The notes below the pieces were generated by a model. That model had not been told where the DNA came from and ran no database searches. It was given only the letters and a program-made list of their open reading frames with translations. 64,000 nucleotides of DNA from Luteolibacter flavescens (GTDB lineage: Bacteria > Verrucomicrobiota > Verrucomicrobiia > Verrucomicrobiales > Akkermansiaceae): positions 372,001-436,000 of the forward strand of contig NZ_JAPDDS010000005.1 of NCBI RefSeq assembly GCF_025950085.1, in the 5' to 3' direction. The position numbers were made by a program, and so were the translations under genes. Below, in pieces: positions 51,249 to 60,539 of this stretch. Within the stretch, counting starts at the first letter, position 1. Each line of letters starts with the position of its first letter.

Positions 51249-52976
51249 TCATGAGGTGGTCTTCTCCAGGTCCGCGGTCTTCGTGATCTCCCATGCACCG
51301 TCCTTGCCGATCCTCATCAGCCAGTCGTGATACTTCAGCAGCGTCGAGCGATGGCCCACGCTGACATAGGTGTAGCGGTGCTCCTGGAGGTAGCGGTAGA
51401 GCAGTTCCTCATTCGGCTCGTCGAGCGCGCTGGTGGATTCGTCGAGGAAGGCAACGGCGGGCCGCTTCATCAGCAGCCGTGCGAAGGACAGCCGCTGCTG
51501 CTCTCCGAGAGAGAGCATGTTCGCCCAGTCCGCCTCGCGGTCGAAGTCGCCTTCCACGCGCTTCGCGAGGTCGGGCAGGTTCACCGTCTCCAGCACTTCC
51601 TGCAGCGTGGCGGGGTCGGTATTCCGCCGCGCCTCCGGGTAGTCGAGCTGCGTGCGCAGGCTGCCCGGCACCATGTAGGGGCGCTGCGGGAGGAACATCA
51701 TGCTGCGATACGGCGGGCGGCCGATCTTGCCGTCGCCGGAATTCCACAGCCCGGCGATGGTGCGCAGCAGCGAGCTTTTCCCGGAGCCGCTCTCGCCCAT
51801 GATGAGCAGGCTCTGGCCGGGCTCGAGCTGGAAGCTGAGGTCGCGCAGCAGCGTGCGCCCGCGATCCGGCGTCTCCACGGTGAGGCCGTCGAGCGTGATG
51901 GTGCGGCTTTCCTCGCTGATCTCGATGTGCTCCTCCACCTCGACTTCCAGGTCATCTTCCACGTCGCGCTCGTCGAGGAATTCCCACAGCGATCCGAGGC
52001 GTGTGACGCCTGCCGCGAAGGCGCTCAGCCGCTCGAACTGCGTGATGAAGAGCGACACCGCCGCGAGGAAGGCCGCGAAGGCACCCATGGCCTGCGTGAT
52101 GGTGCCAAACTCGACCTTCCCCTGCAGGAAGAGCGGCGCGACGATCGCCAGCGGCAGGATCAGCGCGAGGGAATTGTAGCCCGTGGTGAAGAAGGCGAGG
52201 TTGCGGTTCCAGCGGATCAGCACCGACATGTTTCCCACCACGCCGCCGAGCCGCCGCCGCAGGTCGCGCAGTTCTTTCCGCTCGCCGCGGTAGAAGGCGA
52301 TGGACTCCGCATTGTCCCGCACGCGCACGAGTCCGTAGCGCAGGTTTGCCTCGCGTTCGTACTGGAGGTAGTTCAGCCCGATAAGGCGGCGGCCGATGAG
52401 GAAGGACATCAGCGTGCCGAATGCGGCATAGCCGATGAGCACGGCGACCAGCGTCCCGGAGATCATCCACAGCTCGCGCGCGAAGCCGAGGATCTGGATG
52501 ACCGAGTTGATCACCAGCAGGGTGAAGGAGAGGGAGGTGGTGGTGAAGTTCTTCGCGTCCTCCGAGATGCGCTGGTCGGGGTTGTCGATTTCCTCGTGGC
52601 CGTGCAGCCGGTAGTAGGCCCGGTTGTAGAAGTACCGGATCATGAAGGTGCGCGAGAGGAAGTCGCGCCAGTTCAGCGCGAGCCGCTCCTCCACATACCG
52701 GTAGAAGGCGGCGAGCGGGATGCTCGCGGCGAAGGTGCCGATGTAGATCCACAGCGCGCGCTGGAAGCCGACGGTATCCTGCTTCTCCAGCGCGGTCATC
52801 ACGTCGCGCATCACGCGCAGCGAGAAGATGGCGACCCACGTGACGGCCACGGAGAGCGTGACCAGCGTGCCGAGCTGGATCCATGCGCGCGGCCACGTCC
52901 TGCCGAAGAAGTAAGGACGGATCAGCCGCCACAACTGCTTCCAGACATGGCGCGTGAATTTCGGCGGCTGATCCAT
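51249..52976 (-). CDS. ABC transporter, ABC_membrane_2 type (YddA/SbmA-like)
   Basis: A 575-residue fused transporter. The N-terminal permease has six helices (WIQLGTLVTLSVAVTWVAIF, LWIYIGTFAASIPLAAFY, SFTLLVINSVIQILGFARE and so on) and the family signature ERLALNWRDFLSRTFMIRYF. The ATPase has Walker A MGESGSGKSSLLRT, signature LSLGEQQRLSFARLL and Walker B AVAFLDESTSALD. This branch includes YddA, SbmA/BacA-like and eukaryotic ABCD proteins, which transport peptides or acyl-CoA. Start ATG at 52976 has GGAGG 6 bases upstream, better than a TTG two codons before. The histidine kinase gene lies 57 bp upstream on the same strand, possibly in one transcript. Confidence 0.88.
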   Translation of the reverse strand: MDQPPKFTRHVWKQLWRLIRPYFFGRTWPRAWIQLGTLVTLSVAVTWVAIFSLRVMRDVMTALEKQDTVGFQRALWIYIGTFAASIPLAAFYRYVEERLALNWRDFLSRTFMIRYFYNRAYYRLHGHEEIDNPDQRISEDAKNFTTTSLSFTLLVINSVIQILGFARELWMISGTLVAVLIGYAAFGTLMSFLIGRRLIGLNYLQYEREANLRYGLVRVRDNAESIAFYRGERKELRDLRRRLGGVVGNMSVLIRWNRNLAFFTTGYNSLALILPLAIVAPLFLQGKVEFGTITQAMGAFAAFLAAVSLFITQFERLSAFAAGVTRLGSLWEFLDERDVEDDLEVEVEEHIEISEESRTITLDGLTVETPDRGRTLLRDLSFQLEPGQSLLIMGESGSGKSSLLRTIAGLWNSGDGKIGRPPYRSMMFLPQRPYMVPGSLRTQLDYPEARRNTDPATLQEVLETVNLPDLAKRVEGDFDREADWANMLSLGEQQRLSFARLLMKRPAVAFLDESTSALDEPNEELLYRYLQEHRYTYVSVGHRSTLLKYHDWLMRIGKDGAWEITKTADLEKTTS

Positions 52977-53033
52977 GGGCAACCTCCACCGGTCGGCGAG
53001 GTCCGTGAATCCCGCGAGCGAAATTCGTGTCGC

Positions 53034-54767
53034 TCACCGGGCGGCCAGCGGCAGCACGAGGACGAAGCAGGCACCTTTTTCCGACTTCGCCAGCAGGAGA
53101 TCACCACCGGCGGTCCGGGCGAGGCGGCGGGAGAGCGAGAGGCCGAGCCCGACGCCGGGGCGGCTCTCCGCAGCGGCGGCGGCGGACTTGTGAAAGGCGC
53201 GGAAGACGCGGCGGTGCTCCCGCGCGGGAATACCGGGGCCATGATCGCGGACCTGCAGCTCGAGCGAGCGGCCCTTGAGCACGGCCTCCAGGTGTAACTC
53301 GGGTGGCGTCGAGCCCGCGGCATACTTCGCGGCATTGTCGATGAGATTGAAGAGCACGTGCTCCACCGCGGTCACGTCCGTCCTCACGATGGCCTGCCAT
53401 GCGGGAGCATCGAGATCCGCCTTCAGGGAAAGCCCGGTTTCCAACAGCCGCTCGGCAAGCCGCTCGATCATCGGCCGCACCAGATCCCCCGCGCCCAGCT
53501 CCACGGTGGTCGCCCGCGCGCTGCCGCGCTCGATGCGCGAGAAGGCGAGCACGTTCTCCACGAGGTGCGAGAGCCGCTCGGCTTCGCGGCGCAGCGTGCG
53601 GAAGTAGGCGCCGCGCTTCTCCTCCTTCACCGCGCCGCTCTCCAGCATCTCCGAGTAGAGCTGGAAGGTGGTGAGCGGCGTGCGCAGCTCGTGCGTGACG
53701 GCGGAGACGAAGGACGCGCGCTTTTCACTCAGGCGGAAGAGTCCGCCGACGAGCAGCCAGGTGGCGGCGATGGCGAGGATGGCGGTGATCCAACCCGCGG
53801 CGAGCGGCAGCCAGATGGCGCGCGGGATCTCCGGCGCGAGGGCCATGGCGTCGGTGCCTGCCTCGAATCTCAGCGGGAAGCTCGCGAGCATCATGCCTGA
53901 GCTGTCATCGGGGCTCGCCGCACGGGTGAGGCGGGCATTCGGGAAGAGATCGCCGATCCTCGCGAGCAGCGCCTGCTGGAGCAGCGCGGCATCGATCCAC
54001 GTGCCCTGGATGGCGCGCAGCAGCGAGCCGTCCGTGGTCTTCCACTGGAGATGTCGTAGCAGGAAAAGTTCGCCTGAGACCCATGCGGGGCGGGGCAGGC
54101 CATTGCGCGCGAGTGCCCAGTCCGGGGCGACATTCCAGGTGGAGTGCGGCACCGCATTCTGGAGGAATACCTGGTCCTCATACTTCGCCTGGCTGACGTC
54201 CAGCGCGCCCTTCACGGCCTGTCCGCGGGTGGCGAGTTCCTTGCGGTTCGCCTCCACCTGGTAGGCGCTCGTCGCGCGCTGTTGTTGCTGCTGCTGTGCG
54301 ATGGCCTTCCCCTCCTGCGGCGGGGCGGGGGAGGGAGGGGGGGCGGACCATGACATCGGCAGGTCCGGCATGGCATTGCAGACCGAGGGGAAGATTTCGC
54401 TGTCGGAGGTGCCGAGGCCGAGCACGGAGCGCAACTCGGCGGAGACCTCCGGGCGATCCAGCACGAGCGAGCCGTCTTCCCGAGCCTCGAAGCGCAGGCG
54501 GATCTCCTGCTTCGGCGGCTCCTTCGATGGCGGGGAAATCACCGGGCGCTGTGCTTCATCGGCGATCCATGCGGTGGCGGCGGCGTCCATGCGCCAGAGG
54601 GCGAGGCGGATGTTTTCCTGCTCGATGGCGCGGGACTCGGCGAGCGCGCGTTCCCGCTCCGCGGAAATGGTGCCGCGGGTGATGGCCGCCATCGCGCCGA
54701 GCAGGGCGACCGCGCACACGGCCACCAGCCCGTGGACCAGCAGGCAATCTTTCCGCTTCAGGCTCAT
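53034..54767 (-). CDS. Sensor histidine kinase
   Basis: A 577-residue membrane kinase. TM1 is at 8-28, a periplasmic part of about 290 residues follows (with a poly-Gln stretch AQQQQQQRATS near 158-167), TM2 at 319-344, then directly the dimerisation domain with phospho-acceptor His359 (AVTHELRTPLT); no HAMP. ATP-binding blocks are NLIDNAAKYAAG, DHGPGIPAREHRRVF and GVGLGLSLSRRLART. Signal unknown. The ATG overlaps the stop of the response regulator by 4 bp (ATGA), so the pair is co-translated; an earlier in-frame start would run into the regulator gene. Confidence 0.92.
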   Translation of the reverse strand: MSLKRKDCLLVHGLVAVCAVALLGAMAAITRGTISAERERALAESRAIEQENIRLALWRMDAAATAWIADEAQRPVISPPSKEPPKQEIRLRFEAREDGSLVLDRPEVSAELRSVLGLGTSDSEIFPSVCNAMPDLPMSWSAPPPSPAPPQEGKAIAQQQQQQRATSAYQVEANRKELATRGQAVKGALDVSQAKYEDQVFLQNAVPHSTWNVAPDWALARNGLPRPAWVSGELFLLRHLQWKTTDGSLLRAIQGTWIDAALLQQALLARIGDLFPNARLTRAASPDDSSGMMLASFPLRFEAGTDAMALAPEIPRAIWLPLAAGWITAILAIAATWLLVGGLFRLSEKRASFVSAVTHELRTPLTTFQLYSEMLESGAVKEEKRGAYFRTLRREAERLSHLVENVLAFSRIERGSARATTVELGAGDLVRPMIERLAERLLETGLSLKADLDAPAWQAIVRTDVTAVEHVLFNLIDNAAKYAAGSTPPELHLEAVLKGRSLELQVRDHGPGIPAREHRRVFRAFHKSAAAAAESRPGVGLGLSLSRRLARTAGGDLLLAKSEKGACFVLVLPLAAR

Positions 54768-55450
54768 GTGTGGAATCTCCATCCCTTGCCACGCACTGTC
54801 ACCAGCATCTGCTGGTCGCGGTCGCGCAGCTTTGTCCGCAGGTGCATGATGTGCATGTCCAGCGTGCGTGTCTCCGTCCGCCCGGGATCCAGCCCCCAGA
54901 CGTGGCGGAGGATTTCATCCCGCGAAACGACTCTGCCCGCGGCATCCAGCAGGTAGCGCAGCAGCCCGGTCTCGCGTTCGGAGAGATCCGCGCCATCGCC
55001 ATCGTGGAAGGCGATCTTGCCCGAGGTGAGGTCCACTCGGCCGCCGGGCAGGTCCCGCTCCTCCGCCGGGGCGGGGCGCTCGCAGGTGCGGCGCAGCACG
55101 GCCTCCACGCGGGCGAGGAGCTCGCGCACGCTGAAGGGCTTCATCACGTAGTCGTCCGCGCCGAGGCCGAGCCCGCGCACGCGGTCATTCTCCTCGCCGC
55201 GTGCGGACAGGATGATCACCGCCTGGCCGGGCCGCTTCTTCTTCAGCTCGGAGAGGATGGAGAAGCCGTCGCGCCCCGGCAGCACCAGGTCCAGCAGCAG
55301 CAGCCGGTAGTTTGCACGCAGCGCGAGATCCAGCCCGCCGTTTCCCTCGCCCGCCTCCAAAGTACGATAACCACCGTACTCCAGCGCATCGACGACCCCG
55401 CGGCGGATCGCGGCGTCGTCCTCGATCACGAGGATGGTGGTATCAGACAT
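54764..55450 (-). CDS. OmpR-family response regulator
   Basis: A 228-residue regulator. Receiver domain: acidic pocket VIEDDAA, phospho-Asp54 (LLLDLVLPGRDGF), Thr/Ser in ILSARGEEND and Lys in VMKPFSVRELLARVE. Winged-helix effector with ERETGLLRYLLDAAGRVVSR and TLDMHIMHLRTKLRD ending TVRGKGWRF. Controlled by the kinase gene that overlaps its 3' end. Targets unknown; the adjacent ABC transporter (51249) could be one as it is in the same direction after the kinase. Confidence 0.93.
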   Translation of the reverse strand: MSDTTILVIEDDAAIRRGVVDALEYGGYRTLEAGEGNGGLDLALRANYRLLLLDLVLPGRDGFSILSELKKKRPGQAVIILSARGEENDRVRGLGLGADDYVMKPFSVRELLARVEAVLRRTCERPAPAEERDLPGGRVDLTSGKIAFHDGDGADLSERETGLLRYLLDAAGRVVSRDEILRHVWGLDPGRTETRTLDMHIMHLRTKLRDRDQQMLVTVRGKGWRFHT

Positions 55451-55483
55451 GACTTGCCGGAATCATCTCACCGGCTTCCCGGA

Positions 55484-55519
55484 CAAAAGAAAAGGAGGTT
55501 CTCATCACGAGAACCTCCT
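55484..55519 (-). terminator. Rho-independent terminator after the exported protease gene
   Basis: A perfect 10-bp stem GGAGGTTCTC / GAGAACCTCC with a 5-base loop is followed on the minus strand by a T-rich run (AAAAGAAAA on the plus strand). It lies about 60 bp downstream of the protease stop and upstream of the response regulator. Confidence 0.88.
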
Positions 55520-55577
55520 ATCCGGAAACCGGGGCGCCGTCCGTAAACGGCGTGTAAATTCAGCTTCGTGCGCGGCT

Positions 55578-56441
55578 TTACTTCGCGCCTTCTGCCAGCG
55601 CGCGGATGGCATCCACGGGCACGCAGTTCTTCACGACCATCTGCATCGGGCCGTTCGGGGTGCCGTCCTCGGAGTTGTAGTAGATGGTCTGGGTGCTGGA
55701 GACCATGCCGACCACTTCGCCCGCGGTATTGAAGACAGGGCCGCCGGAAGAGCCCTTCGCGTAGTCCGCGGTGATGGACATCCAGGTGGCGGCACCCTTC
55801 TCGCGGTGTGCGGGCTGGTGGTAGTAGCGAGAGACCTCGCCGGAGGTTTGCATGAAGTAGCGGCGTCCCGGGTGGCTGATCACTCGGATCTTTTCACCGA
55901 TGGGTGCGGCCTTCCCCAGCGGCATCGGTTGGAAGCCTTCGCCCTTCACGCGGAAGAGCGCCACGTCCGCGTCCGGATCCACGGCCACCACGGAGGTGAT
56001 GGGGTAGCACTTGCCCTCGCGGTCGCAGATGCCCATCGCCGCGCCCTTGGCGGATGCCAGCACGTGGGCATTCGTGGCCATCAGGCCGTCCTCGCTCACG
56101 CACCATGCGGTGGCCACGCCGCCGGCGTGCCAGTCCGAGCACTTGTCGCACTTGTAAACCGAGCCGACGAGGAAGATGGACTTCGAGATCTGCTCGTAGT
56201 CCGTGGAGGCCACCGGCTTCTGCTCCAGCGTGATCGGCTGCTCGGAAGCAACTGCGGCCTTCGAGGTTTTCGCGATGTCATCGGCGGCCGGGATGCCTTC
56301 GTTGCCGACGAATGCGCCCACCCCGGTCTGGAAAGAGCGCATCAACTGCCCGTCGTCGATCACGGGCGGCGCCGCGATCGACAGGACGGGAGACAGCAGG
56401 ATGGCGAGCAGCAGCGGCTTGAAAGGAGGCAGGTGGGGCAT
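55578..56441 (-). CDS. Exported trypsin-like serine protease (S1C-like)
   Basis: A 287-residue protein with signal peptide MPHLPPFKPLLLAILLSPVL. Residues about 30-90 are a non-conserved linker. The triad is His126 (ATNAHVLAS), Asp159 (DPDADVALF) and Ser232 (KGSSGGPVFN) with oxyanion-related GSSGGP. CDKCSDWH at 98-105 gives an extra CxxC close to the fold start, and C114/C139/C145 are additional Cys, so disulfides or metal binding are possible. No PDZ. It belongs with HtrA-type peptidases by triad, but is shorter. Monocistronic with a terminator. Confidence 0.82.
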   Translation of the reverse strand: MPHLPPFKPLLLAILLSPVLSIAAPPVIDDGQLMRSFQTGVGAFVGNEGIPAADDIAKTSKAAVASEQPITLEQKPVASTDYEQISKSIFLVGSVYKCDKCSDWHAGGVATAWCVSEDGLMATNAHVLASAKGAAMGICDREGKCYPITSVVAVDPDADVALFRVKGEGFQPMPLGKAAPIGEKIRVISHPGRRYFMQTSGEVSRYYHQPAHREKGAATWMSITADYAKGSSGGPVFNTAGEVVGMVSSTQTIYYNSEDGTPNGPMQMVVKNCVPVDAIRALAEGAK

Positions 56442-56510
56442 TACGCAGATAAAGCGAGTCAGCCCCTGTTTTTTTCTATTATTCGGATTTTTCCAGCGGA
56501 AAAACGCCGC

Positions 56511-57722
56511 TCAGCCCTGGCTGCCTGCCAGCGCATCCATGAGATAGCGCGCCGGGCGGAAGTTCTCGATGAGCACCTCGCGCTGGTTGCCGCGCTTCAT
56601 GCGGACCTGCTTGATGTTGAAGTTCGGCGTCTTGTGCGGAGCGAAGAGGATGTCGTCGTGCGTCGAGTTCTCGTGCTTCTTGAACATGTCCGGCACGATG
56701 TCACCGCCGAGATGATCGTCGCGGCCGGTGGCCAGGTGGCAGGTGCCCAGCACCTTCTCGTCCTGGATGTCCGCGCCGGAGACGGGCAGCACCTGCGTGC
56801 CGAATCCCAGCTCGCCGAGCGTGCCGGTCATAGGGTCGTCCTGCAGGCGGGCATTGTGGGCGTCGATGGTGGCCTGGTTTCCCTCGATCAGCTCGGACTT
56901 GATGATGTTGCGGTTCTCCACCGTCAGCACGCCGAGGGTGCCGTCCTCGTATTTCATCGGGAAGTGGCCGCGTGCGTCCTGCGGCACGAAGTAAACTTCA
57001 CCGGCAGGCAGGTTTGCGATGTCAGGCATCTCGCCCTGGCAAAGGCCGTGCGACTTCTGGGCCTCCTGACCGCCGAGGCCGAGCCACGCGGTGAGGATGC
57101 GGCCGTCTTCCAGCGCGAAGTCGATCTCGATGTCGTCCGCCTTCGTCAGCGCCAGGCGCAGCTTCTCGGCGTCCTTCGAGACTTCCTCGTAGTCCACGGC
57201 CAGGCCGGAGCCGAGGATGATGTCATTCAGCCCGTGCAGCGTCGCGCCGCGGAAGCCGAATTCCTTCGCCTTCGCCGTGAGCGGCGCGGTGGCGGAGAAG
57301 GTGGAGATGCAGAGGATGAGGTCGTACTTCGTGTAGATGTCCGCATCCAGCGAGAGCTGCTTGCCGTCCGTGTCCCACACCTCGTCCTGCAGGTCGAGGT
57401 TCGAGCCATGGGTGGTTTTGTATGCAAACATTTCGCCGCCGGTCATGCCGAGCTCGGCCATGGCGCCGTTCTTCAGGCCTTCGTAGAAGGCCTCGTGTGC
57501 CTTCTTCTGCACCGGGAAGCCGGGCTGGGTGAGGAAATTGAAGTCCTTGATGAGCCCCGCAGGCTCGTCGAAGTCGGTCAGGATGCAGACGCGGCAGCCC
57601 TGGGTCGGCAGGAAAACGGTGCCCAGCAGGCGGACGAGATCGAAGGCCGGGAAATCGCGCTTCTCCGGGTGGAGCATGATTTCCTCGGAGAGGTAGGCGG
57701 GGAGGCTGGCGCAGGAAGACAT
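56511..57722 (-). CDS. M29-like aminopeptidase family protein
   Basis: A 403-residue protein resembling AmpS-type (M29) aminopeptidases. Signs are LPAGEVYFVPQDARG, GTLGELGFGTQVLPVSGADI (with Glu), EKVLGTCHLATGRDDHLGGD (His) and KHENSTHDDILF (HxD-type ligand pair). M29 uses two metal ions to remove N-terminal residues. Identity over the whole protein is hard to judge by eye and the middle (TATAPLTAKAKEFGFRG) is distinct, so it may be an M29-related family with another substrate. The start MSSCASLP at 57722 follows an upstream GC-rich spacer. Confidence 0.5.
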   Translation of the reverse strand: MSSCASLPAYLSEEIMLHPEKRDFPAFDLVRLLGTVFLPTQGCRVCILTDFDEPAGLIKDFNFLTQPGFPVQKKAHEAFYEGLKNGAMAELGMTGGEMFAYKTTHGSNLDLQDEVWDTDGKQLSLDADIYTKYDLILCISTFSATAPLTAKAKEFGFRGATLHGLNDIILGSGLAVDYEEVSKDAEKLRLALTKADDIEIDFALEDGRILTAWLGLGGQEAQKSHGLCQGEMPDIANLPAGEVYFVPQDARGHFPMKYEDGTLGVLTVENRNIIKSELIEGNQATIDAHNARLQDDPMTGTLGELGFGTQVLPVSGADIQDEKVLGTCHLATGRDDHLGGDIVPDMFKKHENSTHDDILFAPHKTPNFNIKQVRMKRGNQREVLIENFRPARYLMDALAGSQG

Positions 57723-57784
57723 AGGGCCTGAAGCTAGGACCGATGACCGGCGGCGCAAGGGCACTTTTCTGTCACTCGGGACAC

Positions 57785-57854
57785 GTCAGGGCGGCGGATG
57801 GGTTTCCGGAAGCGGGGATTCCGGCTCGCGTGGATACGAAATCCCCGCCCTGAC
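57785..57854. other. Nested inverted-repeat structure between two minus-strand genes
   Basis: GTCAGGGCGG (57785-57794) pairs with CCGCCCTGAC (57845-57854), extended to GGA/TCC with one bulge. Inside, CCGGAA (57806) and TTCCGG (57819) form a second hairpin. It starts 1 bp past the stop of the FemAB-like gene, where it could act as a 3'-end structure; no T run follows, so it is not a typical terminator. Confidence 0.4.
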
Positions 57855-57855
57855 C

Positions 57856-59103
57856 TCAGGCCTTCGCCACGGTCTTGAAGGGGTTCCGCTCCGGTGCCTC
57901 GTCGTGCTCCACGCAGAGCAGCAGGCGCTTGATCAGGGTATTGAGCACCGGTTGCCGGTGGCGGAGCATCACGCCAAAGGATTCCGGCTTCGCGCCGAGC
58001 GCGGCCTTTGCCTCTAGCGCGGTGCGGCCAAAGGAAACCCGCCTGCATCCCAGCGCGATGGCATCGGAGATCCCGGCGTGGAGCAGCCTCAGGTAAACCG
58101 GCAGCCCGGCCGCAGCCTCGCGGTCAAATCCGATGTGGTAGGCGTACGCGGTCTCGCCGTCCGCGAGGGTGATGAGGAAGCCCAGCATTTCATCCCCCCG
58201 CCAGATCGCGCTGCAGCGCATGCGCTCGCCGACGGCCTGCTGCAGGGCGGGGAAATACTCCGGCCTCAGCTCGCAGGGCCGGAAGTCCGCCTTGCGGTGC
58301 ACCTCGCGATAGAGCTCGTGGACGCGGCCTTGCTGCGGGCCGATGTCCGGCAGCAGCCCGACGGTGCAGCCCGCTTGCTCGATGGGCTTGAAGACATTGT
58401 TGCGGATCCCCGCGCGGTACTTCGACGAGAGGCTGGCGAGGTAGTCGCCGTGGGAAGTCCACGAGGGATCGAGCGCGAGCACCATGTTCGGCTCCGTTTC
58501 CACATAGCGGAAGCTGAGGTTCGCGAGCGACGAGGCTCCCGCGCGGTAGGGCGCGTGGATGTCCTTGATCAGGACGAAGTGGGTCTTGCCGCGCAGCTTG
58601 TCCGCCATGCGGACGCGGTAGAGGACTTCGGCCACACCGTGCCAGATGATGTCTTCCGGGAAGTCCGGCACGAAGGCGACGCCGTGCTGGCCGTAGCTCA
58701 GGAGATTCCCGCAGATCAGGACCCGCTGGTTCACCTTGCCCGCCAGCTTTTCCAGTGAGGGGCACGAGCACGAGCAAGCGTCCGGTGCGGGTTCCCTCTG
58801 CTTCCGCACCTGGCCGATGCCGATGTCGGCGAGCTGCATGCAGACCGCCGCGACGGGCCGGTGCGTGGCGTCGTAGATGAGGGCGTAGCGCGGCTGGATA
58901 TTCGCGGGCAGCACGCCCTCGAGCGTCGCTAGGTAGCTGCGGGACAGGAAGAATCCCGCGCTTTCCGTCAGGAGGTTCCACGCGTCCGCATCGAGCATCC
59001 CGATCCGGTCGGCGATGGCGTAGTGGAGCCCTGCCGGGCCGCGCAAGCGCTTGCGCTCGGCGAGCATGTCGCGCACCGCGAGCGCCCTGCGGATGATGTT
59101 CAT
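57856..59103 (-). CDS. FemAB/GNAT-like acyltransferase-fold protein
   Basis: A 415-residue protein that looks like the FemAB/BioF2-like GNAT group (acetyltransferase 6, peptidogalycan-type). Patterns: SYLATLEGVLPANIQPRYAL, IYDATHRPVAAVCMQL, LSSKYRAGIRNNVFKPIEQA, GDEMLGFLITLADGETAYAY and GCRRVSFGRTALEAKAALGA with KPESFGVMLRHR. ACSCSCPSLEKLAGK near 107-121 has Cys residues in a row. Such proteins transfer an acyl or aminoacyl group in cell-wall or surface polymer modification. Substrate unknown. Confidence 0.68.
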   Translation of the reverse strand: MNIIRRALAVRDMLAERKRLRGPAGLHYAIADRIGMLDADAWNLLTESAGFFLSRSYLATLEGVLPANIQPRYALIYDATHRPVAAVCMQLADIGIGQVRKQREPAPDACSCSCPSLEKLAGKVNQRVLICGNLLSYGQHGVAFVPDFPEDIIWHGVAEVLYRVRMADKLRGKTHFVLIKDIHAPYRAGASSLANLSFRYVETEPNMVLALDPSWTSHGDYLASLSSKYRAGIRNNVFKPIEQAGCTVGLLPDIGPQQGRVHELYREVHRKADFRPCELRPEYFPALQQAVGERMRCSAIWRGDEMLGFLITLADGETAYAYHIGFDREAAAGLPVYLRLLHAGISDAIALGCRRVSFGRTALEAKAALGAKPESFGVMLRHRQPVLNTLIKRLLLCVEHDEAPERNPFKTVAKA

Positions 59104-59160
59104 GAGGGACTATCTGACAGATCTTTGGCCGGACTCAACCCCGGCTTCGCGTCGCACCAC

Positions 59161-60510
59161 TCACAGCATCTCCGTGAATTCGCCGGAACTGTCGGAGAAG
59201 GCGGGGCTTTCCACGCCCATCTTCTGGGCGACGGTGAGGAGGACGTTCGTGAGCGGCGGGTGCTTCTCCGGGTCGTGGGCGATGTGGCGGCCGTGCTTCA
59301 GGCCCCAGGCGGAGCCACCGGCGACGAGCAGCGGCAGGTCCTTCGGCGAGTGGTCGCCGCCCGGGCCGCTGTTCATGCCGGAGCCATAGACGACCATGGT
59401 GTGGTCGAGCATCGGGCGGCCGCCCTCGTCGGTGGACCGGAGGAAATCGAGGAAGCGGGCGAGGCGCTCGAGGTAGCCGCGATCGACGGCGGCGAGCTTT
59501 TTCAAGGTGCCGGGGTCGCCGCCGTGGTGGGACAGCTCGTGGTGATTCTCCCCGCCGACGCCGAAGCCGCCCGCCTCGCGCGCCCACTCGAAGGTGATGA
59601 CCCGCGTGGCATCGGTGACGAAGGCGAGGTAGGAAAGCTCCAGCATCACATCCAGCCACATCGGGCGGTCGTGCGCATTCCCCGGCTGGCTGTCGAGCTG
59701 CAGGCCGTCGCGGGCGATCTCCGGCTTCGGCACGTCGACCCACTCGACCTGTCGCTCCACGCGGCGCTCGGTCTCGCGCACGGCGGCCAGGTACTCGGCG
59801 AGCTTGTCGCGGTCGGCGCGGCCGAGCTTCTTGTCGAGCGCCTTGGCCTCGCCGAGCACTTCATCGAGCACGCTGCGCTTCTCCGCATAGCGCTTCAGCG
59901 TGGCATCGCGCGAGCCCGCGTCATCGGCCACGAACATGCGCTCGAAGAGACGCCGCGGGCTGTTCTCCGCGGGCAGGGGCGTGCCATTGCGGTCAAAGGC
60001 CAGCGTGTGGCTGTGCAGGGCGGTGCCGGTGCCGGATTCATCGCCGATCTCCAGCGAGGGGAAGCGGGTGTGCGCGGCGGTCCGCTCCGCGATGATCTGG
60101 TCGATGGAGACCGTGTTCGTGTAGTCCTTCCCCGGCACGGAGCGCAGGTCGGCGCCGGTCAGCCAGGTATCCCCGCCGCTGTGGCCACCGGTGCAGCGCG
60201 GATGGCCCAGGCCGCTGAGCACGGAGAAGTGGTCTCGGTGGTCGCGCAGGGTCTCCAGCGTGGGCGAGAGGGTGTAGCCCTTCCCCTGGTCCTTCGGCAG
60301 CCAGTCGAGGATGTTCACGCCATTCGGCACGTAGCAAAAGATCGCGCGCGGCACCGGGGCGCTGCCGGACTTCCCGAGCGGGCGGTAGGTCGATGGCGCG
60401 GCCTGCAGCGAGCGCGGCAGCATCGCCTCCAGGAAGGGCAGCCCGAGCGTGACGCCCAGGCCGCGCAATGCCATGCGGCGGGGAATCGGGGAATGGAGGA
60501 GCGGTTTCAC
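59161..60510 (-). CDS. Exported DUF1552 protein
   Basis: A 449-residue exported protein. The start is a GTG; the N-terminus MKPLLHSPIPRRMALRGLGV followed by TLGLPFLEAMLPRSLQAAP is a Tat-like signal with twin arginines. DUF1552 blocks: IFCYVPNGVNILDWLPKDQG, HFSVLSGLGHP, SIDQIIAERTAAHTRFPSLE, ETERRVERQVEWVDVPKPEI and LSHHGGDPGTLKKL, MVVYGSGMNSGPGGDHSPKD. The family resembles the sulfatase/DUF1501 fold and occurs with DUF1592 cytochromes in planctomycetes and verrucomicrobia; role unknown but likely in redox processing of polymers. The DUF1592 gene is 29 bp upstream in the same direction. Confidence 0.88.
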   Translation of the reverse strand: MKPLLHSPIPRRMALRGLGVTLGLPFLEAMLPRSLQAAPSTYRPLGKSGSAPVPRAIFCYVPNGVNILDWLPKDQGKGYTLSPTLETLRDHRDHFSVLSGLGHPRCTGGHSGGDTWLTGADLRSVPGKDYTNTVSIDQIIAERTAAHTRFPSLEIGDESGTGTALHSHTLAFDRNGTPLPAENSPRRLFERMFVADDAGSRDATLKRYAEKRSVLDEVLGEAKALDKKLGRADRDKLAEYLAAVRETERRVERQVEWVDVPKPEIARDGLQLDSQPGNAHDRPMWLDVMLELSYLAFVTDATRVITFEWAREAGGFGVGGENHHELSHHGGDPGTLKKLAAVDRGYLERLARFLDFLRSTDEGGRPMLDHTMVVYGSGMNSGPGGDHSPKDLPLLVAGGSAWGLKHGRHIAHDPEKHPPLTNVLLTVAQKMGVESPAFSDSSGEFTEML

Positions 60511-60539
60511 GGGTCAGCTTGGCTAGGTGATGGCGTGGC

